Source of the DNA: Macrothele yani
Taxonomy: Eukaryota; Arthropoda; Arachnida; Araneae; Macrothelidae
DNA: 64,000 nucleotides
Assembly (NCBI GenBank): GCA_039090855.1
Contig: CM077002.1
Location: 80,728,194 to 80,792,193 of the forward strand
Direction of reading: 5' to 3'
The notes under the pieces were generated by a model that searched no databases, was not told the origin of the DNA, and was given only the letters and a program-made list of their open reading frames with translations. Within the stretch, counting starts at the first letter, position 1; every line of letters starts with the position of its first letter. The position numbers and the translations under genes are program-made. Shown one piece after another: positions 9,405-19,912 of this stretch.

Positions 9405-10890
9405 CTACTCTCATATTTAGCTGCAAATATATCAGAAGCGGAAATTAAGATTTACGCCCCCTGGTGACCAAACCATTTTATTTTACAAAAATTAGAAGTT
9501 ATGTGCAAACGATTTCCCATCAGGAGCTGTATCCGGTGCAGAAAGAATTTTTCAAATCGGAGATTTTGAAGCAGAGATATAAAAAAAAACCGCTATTTAG
9601 CTTTACGCCCGCTAGCGGAAAGTCTATGAATTACTTGAAAATTTGGAAATTATATGAAGCACATGTCACACTGGAAACACTATCCAACAAAGAAGGAATT
9701 TTTCAAATCGAACCCTTAGAAGTAGAGATATTGACAAAAATAAGACATACGTCTACGCCCCCTGGCGTAGAAACCATGCACTATTTTAAGAAGAAAATAT
9801 TCCTAAAAGGTTTGTCGACATGAGTAGTATCGGTCTACAAAAGACGATTTTTTTTATCGAGAATTTAGAAGCTCATATTTTGCTGCAAATACATCAGAAG
9901 CGGAAATTAAGATTTACGCTCCCTGGTGGCCAAACCATTTTTACAAAAATTACAAATTATGTGCAAACGATTTCCCATCAGGAGCTGTATCCGGTGCAGA
10001 AAAGAATTTTTCAAATCGGAGATTTAGAAGCAGAGATATAGGGAGAAACGCAATTTACCTTTACGTCCCCTAGCGGAAAGTCTATGAATTACTTGAAAAT
10101 TTTGAAATTATATGAAAAACATGCCACACGGTAAACACTATCCAACACACAAGGAATTTTTCAAATCGGACTCCTAGAAGAAGAGATATTGACAAAAATA
10201 AGATGTACATCTACGAAATCTACGCCCCCTGGCGGAGAAACTGTGCAATATTTTAATAAGAAAATATTCCGAAAAGGTTTATCGATGTGAGTGGCATCAG
10301 TCCACGAAAGAATTTTTTCAATCGAAATTTTAGGAGCTCAGATTTTATGGCAAATACATAAGAAGCAAAAATTAACATTTACGCCCCCTGGTGGTTAAAG
10401 TATTCTTTACCAAAAATTTGAAATTTTATGCAAAATATTTCCCATCAGTAGATGTATCCGCTGAAAATTTTCTTTTTCAAATCGGAGTTTTAGGAGATGA
10501 GTTATCGGGAAAGAATGTAATTTACTTTTACGCCCCTAGCGATAAATCTATGCGTAATTTGAAAAGGAAACTATATCTAAAACACTCTTCGACATAAATG
10601 GAATCGAAAGATAAAATAATTTTTCAATCGGATGTTCAGAAGCAAATATGTGGATTAAAACGTAATTTTGAATTCGACATCATCTGCATTTACGCCCTCT
10701 AGCGGCAAAATTGTACATAGTAAAAAAAAACGAAATGAAGGATCATCATTCGCACATTTCAAGCTTCCGAATGCAAAAAGAATTTTTTAAATCGGAATAA
10801 TAGTTGCAGAGATATTGTGGGTACAGACGGACGGACGGACGGACAAACCGATAACAGAAGCACGATCTTTTTTTATAAAAGACGTGCTAA
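9405..10890 (+). repeat. Interspersed higher-order repeat with CTCF-like boxes, copy 1
   Basis: Nine boxes of the form ACGCCCCCT(A/G)G follow one another in the same orientation at 9454, 9605, 9755, 9916, 10063, 10222, 10381, 10530 and 10692, spaced 147-162 bp. Three box types alternate as A (CTGGTGGCCA), B (CTAGCGGAAA) and C (CTGGCGTAGAAA). This gives a trimeric unit of about 460 bp: A-B-C, A-B-C, A-B, then a terminal variant. Between boxes each subunit carries AATTTTTCAAATCGGA followed by TAGAAGCAGAGATAT. The copy ends with (GACG)n at about 10827-10844 and a terminal hairpin AGCACG...CGTGCT at 10859-10888. The complement of box A closely matches the known CTCF consensus. No coding frame spans the unit. 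Confidence 0.75.
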
Positions 10891-10994
10891 AAAAGAAAAA
10901 CAAGTTGCATGTAAACAATATCCGCTGACCTTTTTTTCTTTCTACTTAGTAACAAAAATTCCATCAAAACAGAAAATTTCCAACATATTCTATC

Positions 10995-11180
10995 CACTCT
11001 GAGGACGAAATGAATGTATATAAAGTGAACGCTGGACAAAGTGAATGGTGGACATAAAGAATAGGGGACTAAATAAACAGAGGACGAAGTGAACGGTGTA
11101 CAAAGTGAACAGTAGACGAAATGAAATGAACCATGTGACGTGAACAAAATGAATACGGACAAAGTGATAAGGAACCCTTG
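10995..11180. repeat. Degenerate ~20-bp minisatellite
   Basis: Repeated words GTGAACGGTGGACAAA, GTGAACGGTGTACAAA, GTGAACAGTAGACGAA and relatives recur about nine times between 10995 and 11180. The bases up to 11520 hold nothing else I can name. The minus-strand frames here simply translate the repeat. Confidence 0.6.
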
Positions 11181-11520
11181 TGTTCAATGGCAAACTATAG
11201 ATTCATTCATGAATACAGATACAAGTTTTGTTTCATATTTTCGTTCCTTTTGTTAATTTACTTCATTAGCAAACAATTCCTCCATACCGAAGAGTAAACA
11301 AGAAAGATGACACCGAATTTTCGGGTGTAATAAGCACGTCTTTTGAATCCGTTCTGACGCAAATTAAATTTATCAAAGCTATTCAAAGGCAATGGAACCG
11401 GTATGGAAAACAATAGATTTGACGAAAGAAAGAAGATTTTCAATAGTATTTTTAATCCTTCAGATATTGCTGTAAACGGAATAGTGAGCTTACGAACTCT
11501 TAGAAACAGAGATATCAACA

Positions 11521-11717
11521 AAAATAAGATGTGACTTTACGTCCCCTGGTATGAAAGCCAGGCATTATTTTAGGAAGAAAGTATTCTCAAAAGGTTTATC
11601 CATATAAGCGGTATCGGTCTAAGAAAAAGAAATTAGTCGAGTTTTCAGGAGCCCAGATTTTGCAACAAATACTTCAGAAGCAGAAATTAACACTTATAAC
11701 CTCTGGTGGCTAAACTA
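11521..11717 (+). repeat. Fragment of the CTCF-box higher-order repeat
   Basis: Two adjacent subunits, with boxes ACGTCCCCTGGTA at about 11539 and AACCTCTGGTGGCTA at about 11698. They carry the accompanying linker words (TTTTAAGAAGAAA-like, then GGTTTATC, then GCAGAAATTAAC). The fragment lies 700 bp beyond copy 1 in the same orientation, so it may be its displaced end. Confidence 0.6.
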
Positions 11718-12311
11718 TTGTTGGAAATAAAATTATTTAAAATAAATTTAGTCCAACATGCACGTGCATAGATAGCCCCAGGGGATAGCGGGAGGCAATC
11801 ACAGGCTTTGAGACGTTACTTAGGCCCCAGGGGATAGCAAGGGTTGATGCGGTCAGTTCCCAAGAAGGGAGCGACGTGACCTTCACCTTGGGGATTAGAT
11901 GAACCCCTCAGAAGGTCAAGTGACCTTGGCATCCGTGGACAAGGTGAGACCCAAAGAGGTGAGAGGGAGTTTAGTTCGAGTAGCAGCAAGGGACAGACGT
12001 GGACAGTGAGTGCCAAGAGATGATCATAGAGCGATGTGACCAGAGATAGATGAAGTACTGCCAGCGCTGACAATTGGATAACGATTAGGATTGAAAACCT
12101 GAGAGACATATGGAGATTCCAGATAAGCTATTTTCCTTTTCCCTGTTATTGCATGTACTTGATTAAATTTATTCATAATCCTATTTAGAGAACGTGGCGT
12201 GTGTAATGGTCATGAACAAACAATGAAAACCCAGTTAGCTAGGTAAAACCTCTAAGTAAAGCATAAGAGAAAAGGAACTAAAAGTAAAATAAATCACTCA
12301 GCATTGCACTT
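11718..12311. other. Unassigned GC-richer segment
   Basis: It begins with an inverted repeat TGTTGGA ... TCCAACA (about 11718-11758). The 15-mer GCCCCAGGGGATAGC occurs twice, near 11774 and 11823, itself containing the palindrome CCCCAGGGG. The segment reads up to the (CAT)n tail of the minus-strand LINE. No coding potential is convincing; it may be part of an unknown repeat. Confidence 0.4.
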
Positions 12312-13944
12312 ATATCATCATCATCATCATCATTGTCAACCATTATCAATCCACTGCTGGATGAAGGTCTCCCCAAGTTTCCTCCACAACGGTCTGTCTT
12401 GTGCCAGTCTCCTCCATGTCACTCCCGCATATTTACGAATTTCATCCACCCATCTCCCATGTGGTCTTTTTCTGGGTCTTTTCCTGTCCCTTGGAATCCA
12501 ATCTAAAATTTCGGCTGTCCATCTATGGTCTGTCCTTCTGGCAGTATGTCCAGCCCATTGCCATTTCAGGGATTTAACTCTGATCATGATGTCTTCCACT
12601 CTCGTCATTTTTCGGATCCACGAGTTCCTCTTCTTATCTCTCTTGGTTATACCAAGCATGCACCTCTCCATGCTGCTTTGAGTTGTCTGCAGCCTTTGTA
12701 TGTCTCTTTTAGTTAAGGTCCACGTCTCTGCACCATACGTAAGCACTGGAAGGATGCATTGATCAAACACTTTTCTTTTAAGACATAATGGCATATTGCT
12801 CTTGAAAATTATGCTGTTTCTTCCAAAAGCTCTCCAGGCAAGTATTGTACGGCGATTAATTTCTTCATCAATGTGACCCTCACTTGATATCTGCTGTCCA
12901 AGATAAACGTACGTATCTGTTATCTCCAGTTTTTCTCCATCAATCGATAAATCTTCATTTCTTGTAAAAGCATTGAACATCACTTTTGTCTTCTGAAAGT
13001 TCATTTTTAATCCCACTTCTTTACTCTTGTCAGCAAGTTCCTGGATCATACTCTGCAGCTCTGATGGGGTAGTTGCAAAAATGACTATGTCATCAGCAAA
13101 ACGAAGGTGGGTTAGATAATCTCCATTAATCTTTATCCCTTTGTTTTCCCAGTTCAGTGATTGAAAGACATTTTCCAATGTGGCATTAAAGAGCTTCGGA
13201 GATATGGTGTCACCTTGTCTCACTCCCTTTCCAATTTTTATGTGTGTTGTATTTTCAAACAGCCGAATCTTTGCACTTGCATTTTCATAGATGTTATTAA
13301 TAATATTAATGTATGCATCTTCAATACCGCAGGATTTCAGAGCCGTGGTAACTGCTGATGGTTTCACCGAATCAAAGGCTTTTTCATAATCGATAAAAGC
13401 CATGCACAATGGAAGTTCATATTCCCTCGCTCTTTCAATTAGTTCTCTCAGTACGTGGATATGATCTATTGTGCTGTAGCCACTCCTGAATCCAGCTTGT
13501 TCTCTCGGTTGAGCCATGTCCAGTGTTACCTTCAAGCGGTGTGAAAGAACTTTAGTGAAGATTTTATAAACCACTGATAGGAGGCTGATAGGTCTGTAGT
13601 TCCTGAGATCCTCAATGTCACCTTTTTTATGTAGCAGGATCATTGTAGCATGGTTCCAATCCTCAGGAATCTTCCCTTCATTAAGGCATCGAGTGAAAAT
13701 TTGGGCGAGTACTGTTTCAATTTCTCCACTTGCTTCTTGTATGATGTCTATAGTAATTCCATCTTCTCCTGGAGCTTTCCCCCGCTTCATGTTCTTGATT
13801 GCATGAGCAACTTCTGCTGGGAGGACTGGAAGAACTCTGGTACCTTTCATGATGTCTGGAGTACATGTATCATCCCTTTCATATAATTTGGAGTAGAAAT
13901 CTTTCACTCTTGTCAAAATTTCGCCTCTATTTCTTGTTATAGAT
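12312..13944 (-). mobile_element. RTE-clade LINE, 5'-truncated copy (minus strand)
   Basis: A frame open from about 13940 to 12336 encodes an endonuclease/reverse-transcriptase ORF of the type often annotated as craniofacial-development-protein-2-like or endonuclease-RT. The RT palm motifs are GFRSGYSTIDHI, AFIDYEKAFDSV (A), GVRQGDTISPKLF (B) and LRFADDIVIF (C, catalytic FADD). The C-terminal part has GHTARRTDHRW and ends QQWIDNG. The 3' end carries a (CAT)n/(ATG)n tail, as RTE elements do. The copy lacks the endonuclease domain, being truncated at ITRNRGE. The frame is uninterrupted, so the copy is young. It faces a second copy head to head. Confidence 0.9.
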
Positions 13945-13955
13945 ATATATATATC

Positions 13956-16252
13956 TTGAACTCCTTCTTCAAGAAAAAGCCACACAGGATATGGACATGG
14001 AGACATCCAAATGGGACGACAAGTGAAATTGATTTTATTATGTGTAACAAAAAATTCGTCATAGAAGACTGCAGTGTGCTAAACAAGTTCAACACAGGCA
14101 GTGACCATAGATTGGTGAGATGTAAGATGCACCTCAACACTAAACTCGAACGTAGCAAGCTCATAAGACAAACAAAATGTATTGACATAACCAACCTTAA
14201 AAAACACCATAATACCTTCAAATTGGAACTGAAGAACAGATTCTCGGCTTTAGAAGGCCTAACATCGGAAGAAGTGGATATTTCTGAAGTTAACAGAAAA
14301 GTAACCAAAGCTCTTATGGAAACAGCAACAAAATTAGCTGGGTCTAAGAACAAATTGCATGTGAACAAATTATCAGGAAAAACCAAAATGTTGATGCAAA
14401 AAGAAGAGTGATGAGGACAACTAAAGAAGATGTGACTTCCAAAGTGGAATATATAGAGCTATGCAAGACAGTACGAAAAAGTATCACTGAAGACGTAAGG
14501 AAATTCAACTGTGAACTAGTAAGGAAAGCAATTGAAAACAACCAAAGCCTGAAGATAGCAAAGGGACATCTCAGTAAGGGGAAAAAACAGATTATGGCAC
14601 TGAGAAAAGAAGATGGTTCTGTAACAAGAAATAGAGGCGAAATTTTGACAAGAGTGAAAGATTTCTACTCCAAATTATATGAAAGGGATGATACGTGTAC
14701 TCCAGACATCATGAAAGGTACCAGTACCAGAGTTCTTCCAGTCCTTCCAGCAGAAGTTGCACATGCAATCAAGAACATGAAGCGGGGAAAAGCTCCAGGA
14801 GAAGATGGAATTACTGTAGACATCATACAAGAAGCAAGTGGAGAAATCGAAACAGTACTCGCCCAAATTTTCACTCGATGCCTTAATGAAGGGAAAATTC
14901 CTGAGGATTGGAACAACGCTACAATGATCTTGCTACATAAAAAAGGTGACATTGAGGATCTCAGGAACTACAGACCTATCAGCCTCCTATCAGTGGTTTA
15001 TAAAATCTTCACTAAAGTTCTTTCACACCGCTTGAAGGTGACACTGGACATGGCTCAACCGAGAGAACAAGCTGGATTCAGGAGTGGCTACAGCACAATA
15101 GATCATATCCACGTACTGAGAGAACTAATTGAAAGAGCGAGGGAATATGAGCTTCCATTGTGCATGGCTTTTATCGATTATGAAAAAGCCTTTGATTCGG
15201 TGAAACCATCAGCAGTTGCAATGGCTCTGAAATCCTGCAGTATTGAAGATGCATACATTAATATTATTAATAACATCTATGAAAATGCAAGTGCAAAGAT
15301 TCGGCTGTTTGAAAATACAACACACATAAAAATTGGAAAAGGAGTGAGACAAGGTGACATCATATCTCCGAAGCTCTTTAATGCAACATTGGAAAATGTC
15401 TTTCAATCACTGAACTGGGAAAACAAAGGGATAAAGATTAATGGAGATTATCTAACCCACCTTCGTTTTGCTGATGATATAGTCATTTTTGCAGCTACCC
15501 CATCGGAGCTACAGAGTGTGATCCAGGAACTTGCTGACAAGAGTAAAGAAGTGGGATTAAAAATGAACTTTCAGAAGACAAAAGTGATGTACAATGCTTT
15601 TACAAGAAATGAAGATTTATCGATTGATGGAGAAAAGCTGGAGATAACAGACACGTACGTTTATCTTGGACAGCAGATATCAAGTGAGGGTCACATTGGT
15701 GAAGAAATTAATCGGCGTACAAAACTTGCCTGGAGAGCTTTTGGAAGAAACAGCATAATTTTCAAGAGCAATATGCCATTATGTCTTAAAAGAAAAGTGT
15801 TTGATCAATGCATCCTTCCAGTGCTTACGTATGGTGCAGAGACGTGGACCTTAACTAAAAGAGACATACAAAGGCTGCAGACAACTCAAAGCAGCATGGA
15901 GAGGTGCATGCTTGGTGTAACCAGGAGAAATAAGAAGAGGAACACGTGGATCCGAAAAATGACAAGAGTGGAAGACATCATGATCAGAGTTAAATCCCTG
16001 AAATGGCAATGGGCTGGACATACTGCCAGAAGAACAGACCATCGATGGACAGCTGAAATTTTAGATTGGATTCCAAGGGACACGAAAAGACCCAGAAGAA
16101 GACCACATGGAAGATGGGTGGATGAAATTCGAAAGTATGCGGGAGTGACATGGAGGAGACTGGCACAAGACAGACCGTTGTGGAGGAAACTTGGGGAGAC
16201 CTTCGTCCAGCAGTGGATTGATAATGGTTGACAATGATGATGATGATGATGA
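13956..16252 (+). mobile_element. RTE-clade LINE, longer copy (plus strand)
   Basis: It begins inside the endonuclease domain: GTTSEIDFIM ... NTGSDHRLVRCKM, with the catalytic SDHR. A single frameshift near 14400, in an A-rich run, separates 13956-14411 from the intact 607-codon frame 14408-16231. That frame carries AFIDYEKAFDSV (motif A), GVRQGDIISPKLF (B) and FADDIVIF (C). It ends at QQWIDNG, followed by TGACAATGATGATG... and a GAT microsatellite tail to about 16252. Residues differ little from the minus copy; a two-residue (Ser-Thr) difference after MKGT is one of them. The 5' truncation point lies about 12 bp from that of the minus copy. Confidence 0.9.
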
Positions 16253-16895
16253 TATATATGTATGCAGAAATGATCGGAGACATTGTAGAGCAAAATCCTA
16301 ATAATAATAAATTTTATGTGTAAGGTATTGTTAACGGCTGCACCCTCACACGTGGTAACTTAATGTTCCTAACTCTCACTTATTAAACTATTTTGATTAC
16401 TTCCACATAAGATTCCTGTTTGTTTTCCTTATAACCACACAAGACAAAAATGAAGGTATGTGTAAACTAAGATATGTGTTTATGTTTCTAATTTCTTTCA
16501 CGAGCGGCACCTTTATTCCCCCACAATTCCAGTGACGAGGTAAAGGTGAATCACAACGCCGTGCTTTATTATATGCCAGTACATATAAGGGGCACGTTTT
16601 TGTCCATATACGATCACTGCAGAACAAAGTTCCCATAGTTATAGTATTGGGCCTTAAATTAAATTTAATCGGTAAATAATCTGCAATTGATGCACATATA
16701 ATTTGTTCGTAATAATAATTATAACATAGCTGCAATTAACCCATTGTGTTTATAAAATTAATGCATGATATATATCGTTGGTGACGTTGACACGTGCTCC
16801 ATCGAATAGCATTAACACGTGTTCCATTCTCCATAACATTAGCACGTGTTTTACATAGAATATAACTATGGTGAATTGTTTCATAAAGTATATAA
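16253..16895. other. Non-coding spacer with three CACGTG boxes
   Basis: No gene is seen. CACGTG occurs at 16791, 16816 and 16843, each within a short direct repeat (...ATAGCATTAACACGTGTTCCAT-like). The 25-27 bp phasing could be chance amplification of a short repeat or a bHLH-type site cluster. Confidence 0.5.
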
Positions 16896-18824
16896 CATTG
16901 AATCATTTGTTTATAACACTATTCTTTACCAAACATTAGAAATTATGAGAAAAATGTTTTCCATCAGGTCATGTATGCGATACAGGAATAATTTTTCAAA
17001 TCAAAGCTTTAGGAGCAGAAATAACGCAGAGAACGCAATTTACCTTTGTGCCCCCTAGCGGAAAGTCTATGATTTTACTTGAAAATTTTGAATTTAAAAG
17101 AAAAAAACATTTCGCATCGGAAACACTGTCCAACAAAGAAGGAATTTTCCAAATCGTACTTCTAGAAGTAGAGATATTGACAAAAATAAGATATACATCT
17201 ACGCCCCCTGGCGTAGAAACCATGCATTTTTCAAGAAGAAAGTTTTCCTAAAAGGTTTGTCGACATGAGTAGTGTCGGTCAACAAACGACTTTTTTTCAA
17301 TCGAGATATTAGAAGCTCATATTTTGCTGCAAATACAACAGAAGCGGAAATTAAGACTTACGCCACCTGGTAGCCAAACCATTTCTTACAAAAATAAAAA
17401 AATTATGTGCAAACGATTTCCCATCAGGAGCTGTATGCGGTGCAGAACGAATTTTTCAAATCGGAGATTTAGAAGCAGAGATATAGGGAGAAACGCAATT
17501 TACATTTACGCCCCCTAGCGGAAAATCTATGAATTACTTGAAAATTTTGAAATTATATGAACCATATGTCACACTAGAAACACTATCCAACAAAGAAGGA
17601 ATTTTTCAAATCGGACTCCTAGAATTAGAGATATTGACACAAATAAGATATATATCTAAGCCCCTGGCGTAGAAACCATGCACTATTTTACGAAGAAAAT
17701 GTTTCTAAAAGGTTTGTCGACATGACTAGTATCGGTCAACAAACGACGTTTATTTCAATCGAGAATTTACAATCTCATATTTTGCTGCAAACACAACAGA
17801 AGCGGAAATTAAGATTTTCGCCCCCTGGTGGCCAAACTATTTTTTTACAAAAACTAGAAATAATGTGCAAACGATTTCCCATAAGGAGCTGTATCCGGTG
17901 CTAAAAGAATTTTTCAAATCGGAGATTCAGAAGCAGAGATAAAGGGGAAACGCAATTTACACTTACGCCTCCTAGCGGAAAGTCTATGAACTACTTGAAA
18001 ATTTTGAAATTATATGAAAAACATGTCACATGGAAAACACTATCCAACAAAGAAGGAATTTTTCAAATCGGACTCCTAGAAGTAAAGATATTGATAAAAA
18101 TGAGATGTACATCTACGCTCCTGGCGGAGAAACTGTACAATATTTTAAGAAGAAAATATTCCGAAAAGGTTTATCGATGTGACTCCGATTTGAAAAATCA
18201 TGTCGACAAACCTTTTAGAAACATTTTTTAGAAACAGTCTACGAAAATTTTTTTCAATCGATATTTTATAAGCTCAGATTTTCTGGCAAATACATCAAAA
18301 GCAAATATTAACACTTACGCCCGTTGGTGGCAAAAGTATTCTATACCAAAAAATTTGAAATTATATGCAAAAAAATTTCCGTCAAGAGATGTATCCACTG
18401 AAGAAAAATTTTTCAAATCGGAGTTTTAGAAGAAGAGTTATCGGCAAAACTGTAATTTACTTTTACGCCCCCTAGCGGAAAATCTATGCGTAATTTGAAA
18501 AAGTAACTATATCTAAAATACTCTTCGACATAAATGGAATCGAAAGATTAAAAAAAAATCAATCGGATGTTTAGAAGCAAATATGTGGAATAAAACGTAT
18601 TTTTGAATTTGACATCATCTGCATTTATGCCCTCTAGCGGCGAAATTGTACATCGTAAAAAACAACAACCGAAATAAAGGATCATCATTTGCATGTTTCA
18701 AGCTTCCGAATGCAAAAGAATTTTTCAAATCGGACTAATAGTTGCAGAGATATCGTGGGTACAGACGGACGGACGGACGGACAAACCGATAACAGAAGCA
18801 TGATCTTTTTACAAAAGACGTGCT
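16896..18824 (+). repeat. Interspersed higher-order repeat with CTCF-like boxes, copy 2
   Basis: Eleven boxes lie in one orientation at about 17048, 17201, 17360, 17508, 17658, 17819, 17965, 18115, 18318, 18465 and 18627. The order is B-C-A-B-C-A-B-C-A-B plus the terminal variant, with mostly 147-162 bp spacing and one 203-bp interval. The best box is CGCCCCCTGGTGGCCA at 17819-17834. The copy ends, like copy 1, in (GACG)n near 18768-18784 and the hairpin AGCATGATC...GACGTGCT at 18797-18824. An extra inverted scrap near 18182-18240 (ATTTGAAAAATCATGTCGAC...) accounts for the long interval. Confidence 0.75.
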
Positions 18825-19831
18825 AAAAAACAACGAATTCCGAATGTGAAAAGAGGGGTAGGGGAGAAAAATAACTTTGCTCTCTTGAAATATAAAAAAT
18901 AAATCTCATTATCAGAATTTGCTTGACAGTAGCTGAATTACAGGGTTATTATCGCCAAAGGAAAGAACACTCGCAACTAGAATAAAAAAGCTATTTATTT
19001 TTCAATTTACTATTCTGGTTCCTTTCCGGGGACCCACGTAATGGCATCAAATATGTTTTGCATATGAAATTTCCGTTTTTCTTTTCCACCTCTAAGCGTT
19101 CATTTTTTTCGCTGGTGCTCGGAGACAGTCTATTCTTACCGTGGTCAACAACCAAATCTCCCTTCTCCACTCAGAAACCAAAAGCTTTCAGATTCCCACC
19201 ATTAAACATTTCTTATCTCACATACGCTTAGCAAAACCACTCCTACAAAACAATGAACAGCAATAATTTGAAAGCTTTCTCTGTTTCTTAAAAGACAATT
19301 TATCTTTAGTACTGTTTTGTATCGCATAAATGGCAGAAGGGCAGCACTTCTTTGTAAGCAATTAACCACCTGGAAGTTTTTGAACAACAGCTTAGCATCG
19401 CATAATCACTCACCAAGTGACAAATAATGTTTCATCCGTCCGTAAGTAACTCTTCCACCTTCGCCTCTCTCTCTCTCTTTCTGGGCCTTTATAACCGGGG
19501 GGGGGGGGAGGGTTCTTTTTACTTTACGCTTATCTGAGAAACAGTAAAAAAAAAGTATTTCTCTCTTTCCCGACCCTTAGCAGCAACAAGCCCGGCATCC
19601 ATGTGGCAGAGAATCACTGGTGCAGCTGCTCCTACTGATTATCTTCGATAAGTAATTTCTTTCGACGTATTATTCCGTTGGCACCCTATCATTTTGCTTC
19701 GCTTTTTGGAAAACGTGCAGTACACGAATAAATAACGTAAAGTATTTATGCTAATATAAAATCAAAATTGATGTTGAATCTATAAAGCTGGACTAATCGG
19801 ACTAGGCAACTTTCTCACGTTAGATCAATAT
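18825..19831. other. Unassigned sequence
   Basis: Mixed-composition sequence with a poly-G run at about 19498-19508. No coding frame, repeat family or RNA gene could be recognised. Confidence 0.4.
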
Positions 19832-19912
19832 CCAGTCATGGTGCTCCTGTGCCCACTGCAAGCGGAGCTGTCGATGACCGTCGGTCAGCATTGGCACATG
19901 AGCTGGCCGAAG
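19832..19912 (-). pseudogene. Relic of a Tc1-like transposase
   Basis: On the minus strand, about 26 codons read ...PMLTDGHRQLRLQWAQEHHDW without a stop. This is the segment between the N-terminal DNA-binding region and the first catalytic Asp in Tc1-like transposases (compare RLQWAQEH-DW-type wording). Flanking frames are destroyed and no terminal repeats are visible. Confidence 0.6.

Noticed and set aside
10859..10890. Helitron 3' end
   Set aside because: A hairpin and CTAA are present, but the CT lies within the hairpin arm and no 5' TC end or Rep/helicase is seen. Left as an undefined terminus.
12304..12716. Plus-strand frames over the minus LINE (and minus frames over the plus LINE)
   Set aside because: Antisense shadows of the RT gene.
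16846..18231. Short plus-strand frames in the higher-order repeat
   Set aside because: They translate the repeat subunits, differ between copies and have no conserved reading frame.
9454..18640. CRISPR array
   Set aside because: Regular spacing of boxes, but the spacers are homologous to one another and long, and the genome is eukaryotic.
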